Notes under the pieces: generated by a model
What the model was told of the DNA's origin: nothing
The model's input: only the letters and a program-made list of their open reading frames with translations
Database searches by the model: none
Assembly: GCA_002440625.1 (NCBI GenBank)
Contig: DJUV01000327.1
Coordinates: 1-7,004 of the forward strand
Length of the DNA stretch: 7,004 nt
Source of the DNA: Rhodobacteraceae bacterium UBA6273
Lineage (GTDB): Bacteria > Pseudomonadota > Alphaproteobacteria > Rhodobacterales > Rhodobacteraceae
Direction: 5' to 3'
Position numbers and translations under genes: made by a program
Shown here: positions 5,188 through 7,004 of the stretch, piece by piece
How positions within the stretch are numbered: the first letter of the stretch is position 1
How the letters are laid out: every line of letters starts with the position of its first letter

Positions 5188-7004
5188 ATGAAGGACTTCA
5201 TCATCCCCTGGTCCGATGACCGCGACATGGGCACCCCGGCCTCGCGTGCCGAAAAGACCGTGACGCTGAATGTCGACGGGTTTGACGTGACGGTGCCGGA
5301 AGGAACTTCGATCCTGCGCGCCGGTGCGCTGGCCGGGATCGAGATTCCGAAGCTTTGCGCCACCGACAGCGTCGATGCCTTCGGTTCCTGCCGGCTTTGT
5401 CTGGTCGAGATCGAGGGGCGGCGGGGAACCCCCGCTTCCTGCACCACGCCGGTTGCTGAAGGCATGGTCGTCCATACCCAGACCGAGAAGCTGAAGAAGA
5501 TGCGGCGCGGGGTGATGGAGCTTTACGCCTCCGACCACCCGGCGGTCGGGCTTGCCGATGCGGCCAATGGCGACAGCGAGTTGCAGGCGATGGCGGCGCG
5601 CGTTGGCTTGCGCGAAATGCGCTATGAGGCCGGGCGCGATCACGTCCACCGCCGGAACGAGGACGGCGCAGCCAACGCCGACTGGCGTGCGGTCGATGAC
5701 AGCAACCCCTATTTTTCCTACGACCCGGCCAAGTGCATCGTCTGCTCGCTTTGCGTCCGGGCCTGCGAGGAAACCCAAGGCACCTTCGCCCTGACCATCG
5801 AAGGGCGCGGCTTTGAAAGCCGGGTTTCGGCGGGGACGAACCTTGACAACTTCCTGACCTCGGACTGCGTCTCCTGCGGCGCCTGCGTCCAGGTCTGCCC
5901 GACCGGCAGCCTTCAGGAAAAGTCGGTGATCGAGATCGGCCTGCCGGAACGGTCGGTCATCACCACCTGCGCCTATTGCGGCGTCGGCTGCTCCTTCAAG
6001 GCCGAGATGCGCGGCGATGAACTGGTGCGCATGGTGCCCTACAAACACGGCAAGGCCAACCGCGGCCATTCCTGCGTCAAGGGCCGCTTCGCCTATGGCT
6101 ATGCCAGCCACCAGGACCGCATCCTGAACCCGATGATCCGCGACAAGATCACCGATCCCTGGCGCGAAGTCTCCTGGGACGAAGCCCTGACCTATGCCGC
6201 GACCCGGATGCGAGGGTTGCAGGAGAAGTACGGTCAGAACTCCATCGGAGTCATCACCTCGTCGCGCTGCACCAACGAGGAAACCTACCTCGTCCAGAAA
6301 CTCGCCCGCGCGGTCTTCCTCAACAACAACACCGATACCTGCGCCCGCGTCTGCCATTCGCCGACCGGCTACGGCCTGCGCAACACCTTCGGCACCTCGG
6401 CGGGCACGCAGGACTTCGACTCGGTCGAGGAAACCGATGTGGCGCTCATCATCGGGGCGAACCCCGCCTCGGCGCACCCGGTCTTCGCAAGTCGCCTGAA
6501 GAAGCGGCTCCGGGCCGGGGCGAAACTGATCGTCGTCGACCCGCGGCGGACAGAGATGGTGCAGTCGGCCCATATCAAGGCCGAACACCACCTGCCCCTG
6601 CGCCCCGGCACCAACGTCGCCGTGGTCACCGCACTCGCCCATGTGATCGTCACCGAAAAGCTCTATGCCGAAGAGTTCATCCGCACCCGCTGCGACTGGG
6701 ATGAATTCATGGACTACGCGGAATTCGTTTCGGCGCCGAACCACAGCCCCGAAGCGACCGAAGCGCTGACCGGCGTTCCGGCGGCGGACCTGCGCGCGGC
6801 GGCCCGGCTTTACGCGACAGGCGGCAACGCGGCGATCTACTACGGGCTTGGCGTGACCGAGCACAGCCAGGGCACCACCACCGTCATCGGCATCGCCAAC
6901 CTTGCCATGCTGACCGGCAACATCGGCCGGCCTGGCGTTGGCGTGAACCCGCTTCGCGGCCAGAACAACGTGCAAGGCTCCTGCGACATGGGCTCGTTCC
7001 CGCA
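5188..7004 (+). CDS. fdsA: Formate dehydrogenase alpha subunit (Mo bis-MGD, multiple Fe-S clusters), 3' end outside the window
   Basis: The catalytic subunit oxidises formate to CO2. The visible 605 residues are about two thirds of the usual 950-960. Order: a [2Fe-2S] ferredoxin domain (C57, C68, C71, C85); a former His-Cys3 region (111-140); a two-cluster ferredoxin domain (C183, C186, C189, C193 and C227, C230, C233, C237). The molybdopterin domain follows, with a [4Fe-4S] site (CAYCGVGC, C261, C264, C268, plus C296) and K298. CARVCHSPTGYG gives the Mo ligand C389 and H390, and NPLRGQNN gives R590. These correspond with a constant +3 shift to C386, H387 and R587 of the R. capsulatus enzyme as I recall it; cysteine at the Mo position argues against a selenocysteine form. 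The start at 5188 is one base after the small gene's stop; AAAGG (5175-5179) is a modest ribosome binding site. The oddity is the loss of the His-Cys3 cysteines (G121, D124, S130), described separately. Confidence 0.95.
   Translation, partial: MKDFIIPWSDDRDMGTPASRAEKTVTLNVDGFDVTVPEGTSILRAGALAGIEIPKLCATDSVDAFGSCRLCLVEIEGRRGTPASCTTPVAEGMVVHTQTEKLKKMRRGVMELYASDHPAVGLADAANGDSELQAMAARVGLREMRYEAGRDHVHRRNEDGAANADWRAVDDSNPYFSYDPAKCIVCSLCVRACEETQGTFALTIEGRGFESRVSAGTNLDNFLTSDCVSCGACVQVCPTGSLQEKSVIEIGLPERSVITTCAYCGVGCSFKAEMRGDELVRMVPYKHGKANRGHSCVKGRFAYGYASHQDRILNPMIRDKITDPWREVSWDEALTYAATRMRGLQEKYGQNSIGVITSSRCTNEETYLVQKLARAVFLNNNTDTCARVCHSPTGYGLRNTFGTSAGTQDFDSVEETDVALIIGANPASAHPVFASRLKKRLRAGAKLIVVDPRRTEMVQSAHIKAEHHLPLRPGTNVAVVTALAHVIVTEKLYAEEFIRTRCDWDEFMDYAEFVSAPNHSPEATEALTGVPAADLRAAARLYATGGNAAIYYGLGVTEHSQGTTTVIGIANLAMLTGNIGRPGVGVNPLRGQNNVQGSCDMGSFP
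5536..5577 (+). other. Degenerate His-Cys3 [4Fe-4S] site in FdsA
   Basis: NuoG-related subunits, including typical FdsA, bind a [4Fe-4S] cluster through H-x3-C-x2-C-x5-C; the usual FdsA text is close to SDHPLDCLTCxANGDCELQ (from memory). Here residues 115-133 read SDHPAVGLADAANGDSELQ. The histidine (H117) and the frame SDHP...ANGD.ELQ are kept, but the three cysteine positions are G121 (GGG), D124 (GAT) and S130 (AGC). The spacing is exact, so there is no frameshift or deletion. Replacing TGC by GAT takes three base changes and by GGG two, which excludes a simple sequencing error. No substitute cysteine lies between C85 and C183, so the cluster is most likely absent. Confidence 0.8.

Noticed and set aside
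6352..6357. Possible selenocysteine at the FdsA molybdenum ligand
   Set aside because: The codon is TGC (cysteine) in CARVCHSPT, followed by CAT for histidine, so this is the Cys form.
3262..6975. A 1237-codon open frame on the minus strand, antisense to fdsG, fdsB, the small gene and fdsA
   Set aside because: It is the shadow of GC-rich coding on the other strand. Its translation is rich in Arg, Gly, Ala, Asp and His, has no recognisable domain, and the plus-strand genes match known families throughout.

Overview
The window is GC-rich DNA with the strong third-position G/C bias of an alphaproteobacterium. The protein sequences and gene order look most like Rhodobacterales (Rhodobacter/Paracoccus-like). 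This placement is inferred from recalled resemblance; no search was run. Nearly all of the 7 kb is coding, and I see no tRNA, rRNA, CRISPR array, insertion sequence or phage gene.

Layout. (1) Positions 1-1062, plus strand: the ATPase/GTPase gene ychF, missing only about its first dozen codons. (2) Positions 1083-2777, minus strand: ade, a complete adenine deaminase of 564 residues. The two genes converge on a perfect 12-bp inverted repeat (1059-1086) that contains both stop codons and probably serves both as terminator. (3) Positions 2778-2974: a 197-bp divergent intergenic region that should hold the promoters of ade and of the fds operon. (4) Positions 2975-7004 and beyond, plus strand: a tightly packed formate dehydrogenase operon, fdsG - fdsB - small DUF4287-type gene - fdsA. 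It has two 4-nt ATGA overlaps and one 1-nt gap. fdsA runs off the right edge after 605 codons. fdsC and fdsD, the usual next genes, would lie outside the window.

How the genes work together. FdsA oxidises formate to CO2 at a molybdenum bis-MGD centre. Electrons then pass through iron-sulfur clusters to FMN in FdsB, where NAD+ is reduced; FdsG carries a further [2Fe-2S] cluster. The complex is soluble, oxygen-tolerant and built from modules related to NuoE/NuoF/NuoG of complex I. All expected active-site residues of FdsA are present: C389 (Mo ligand), H390 and R590, in register with C386/H387/R587 of the Rhodobacter capsulatus enzyme.

Two departures stand out. First, the His-Cys3 [4Fe-4S] site in the N-terminal part of FdsA has lost all three cysteines (G121, D124 and S130 in their place) while keeping H117 and the surrounding sequence, so this FdsA should lack one cluster. 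Second, a 70-residue DUF4287 protein of unknown function is translationally coupled between fdsB and fdsA, where the textbook fdsGBACD order has no gene. Whether the two features go together across genomes is a testable question. ychF and ade look ordinary.
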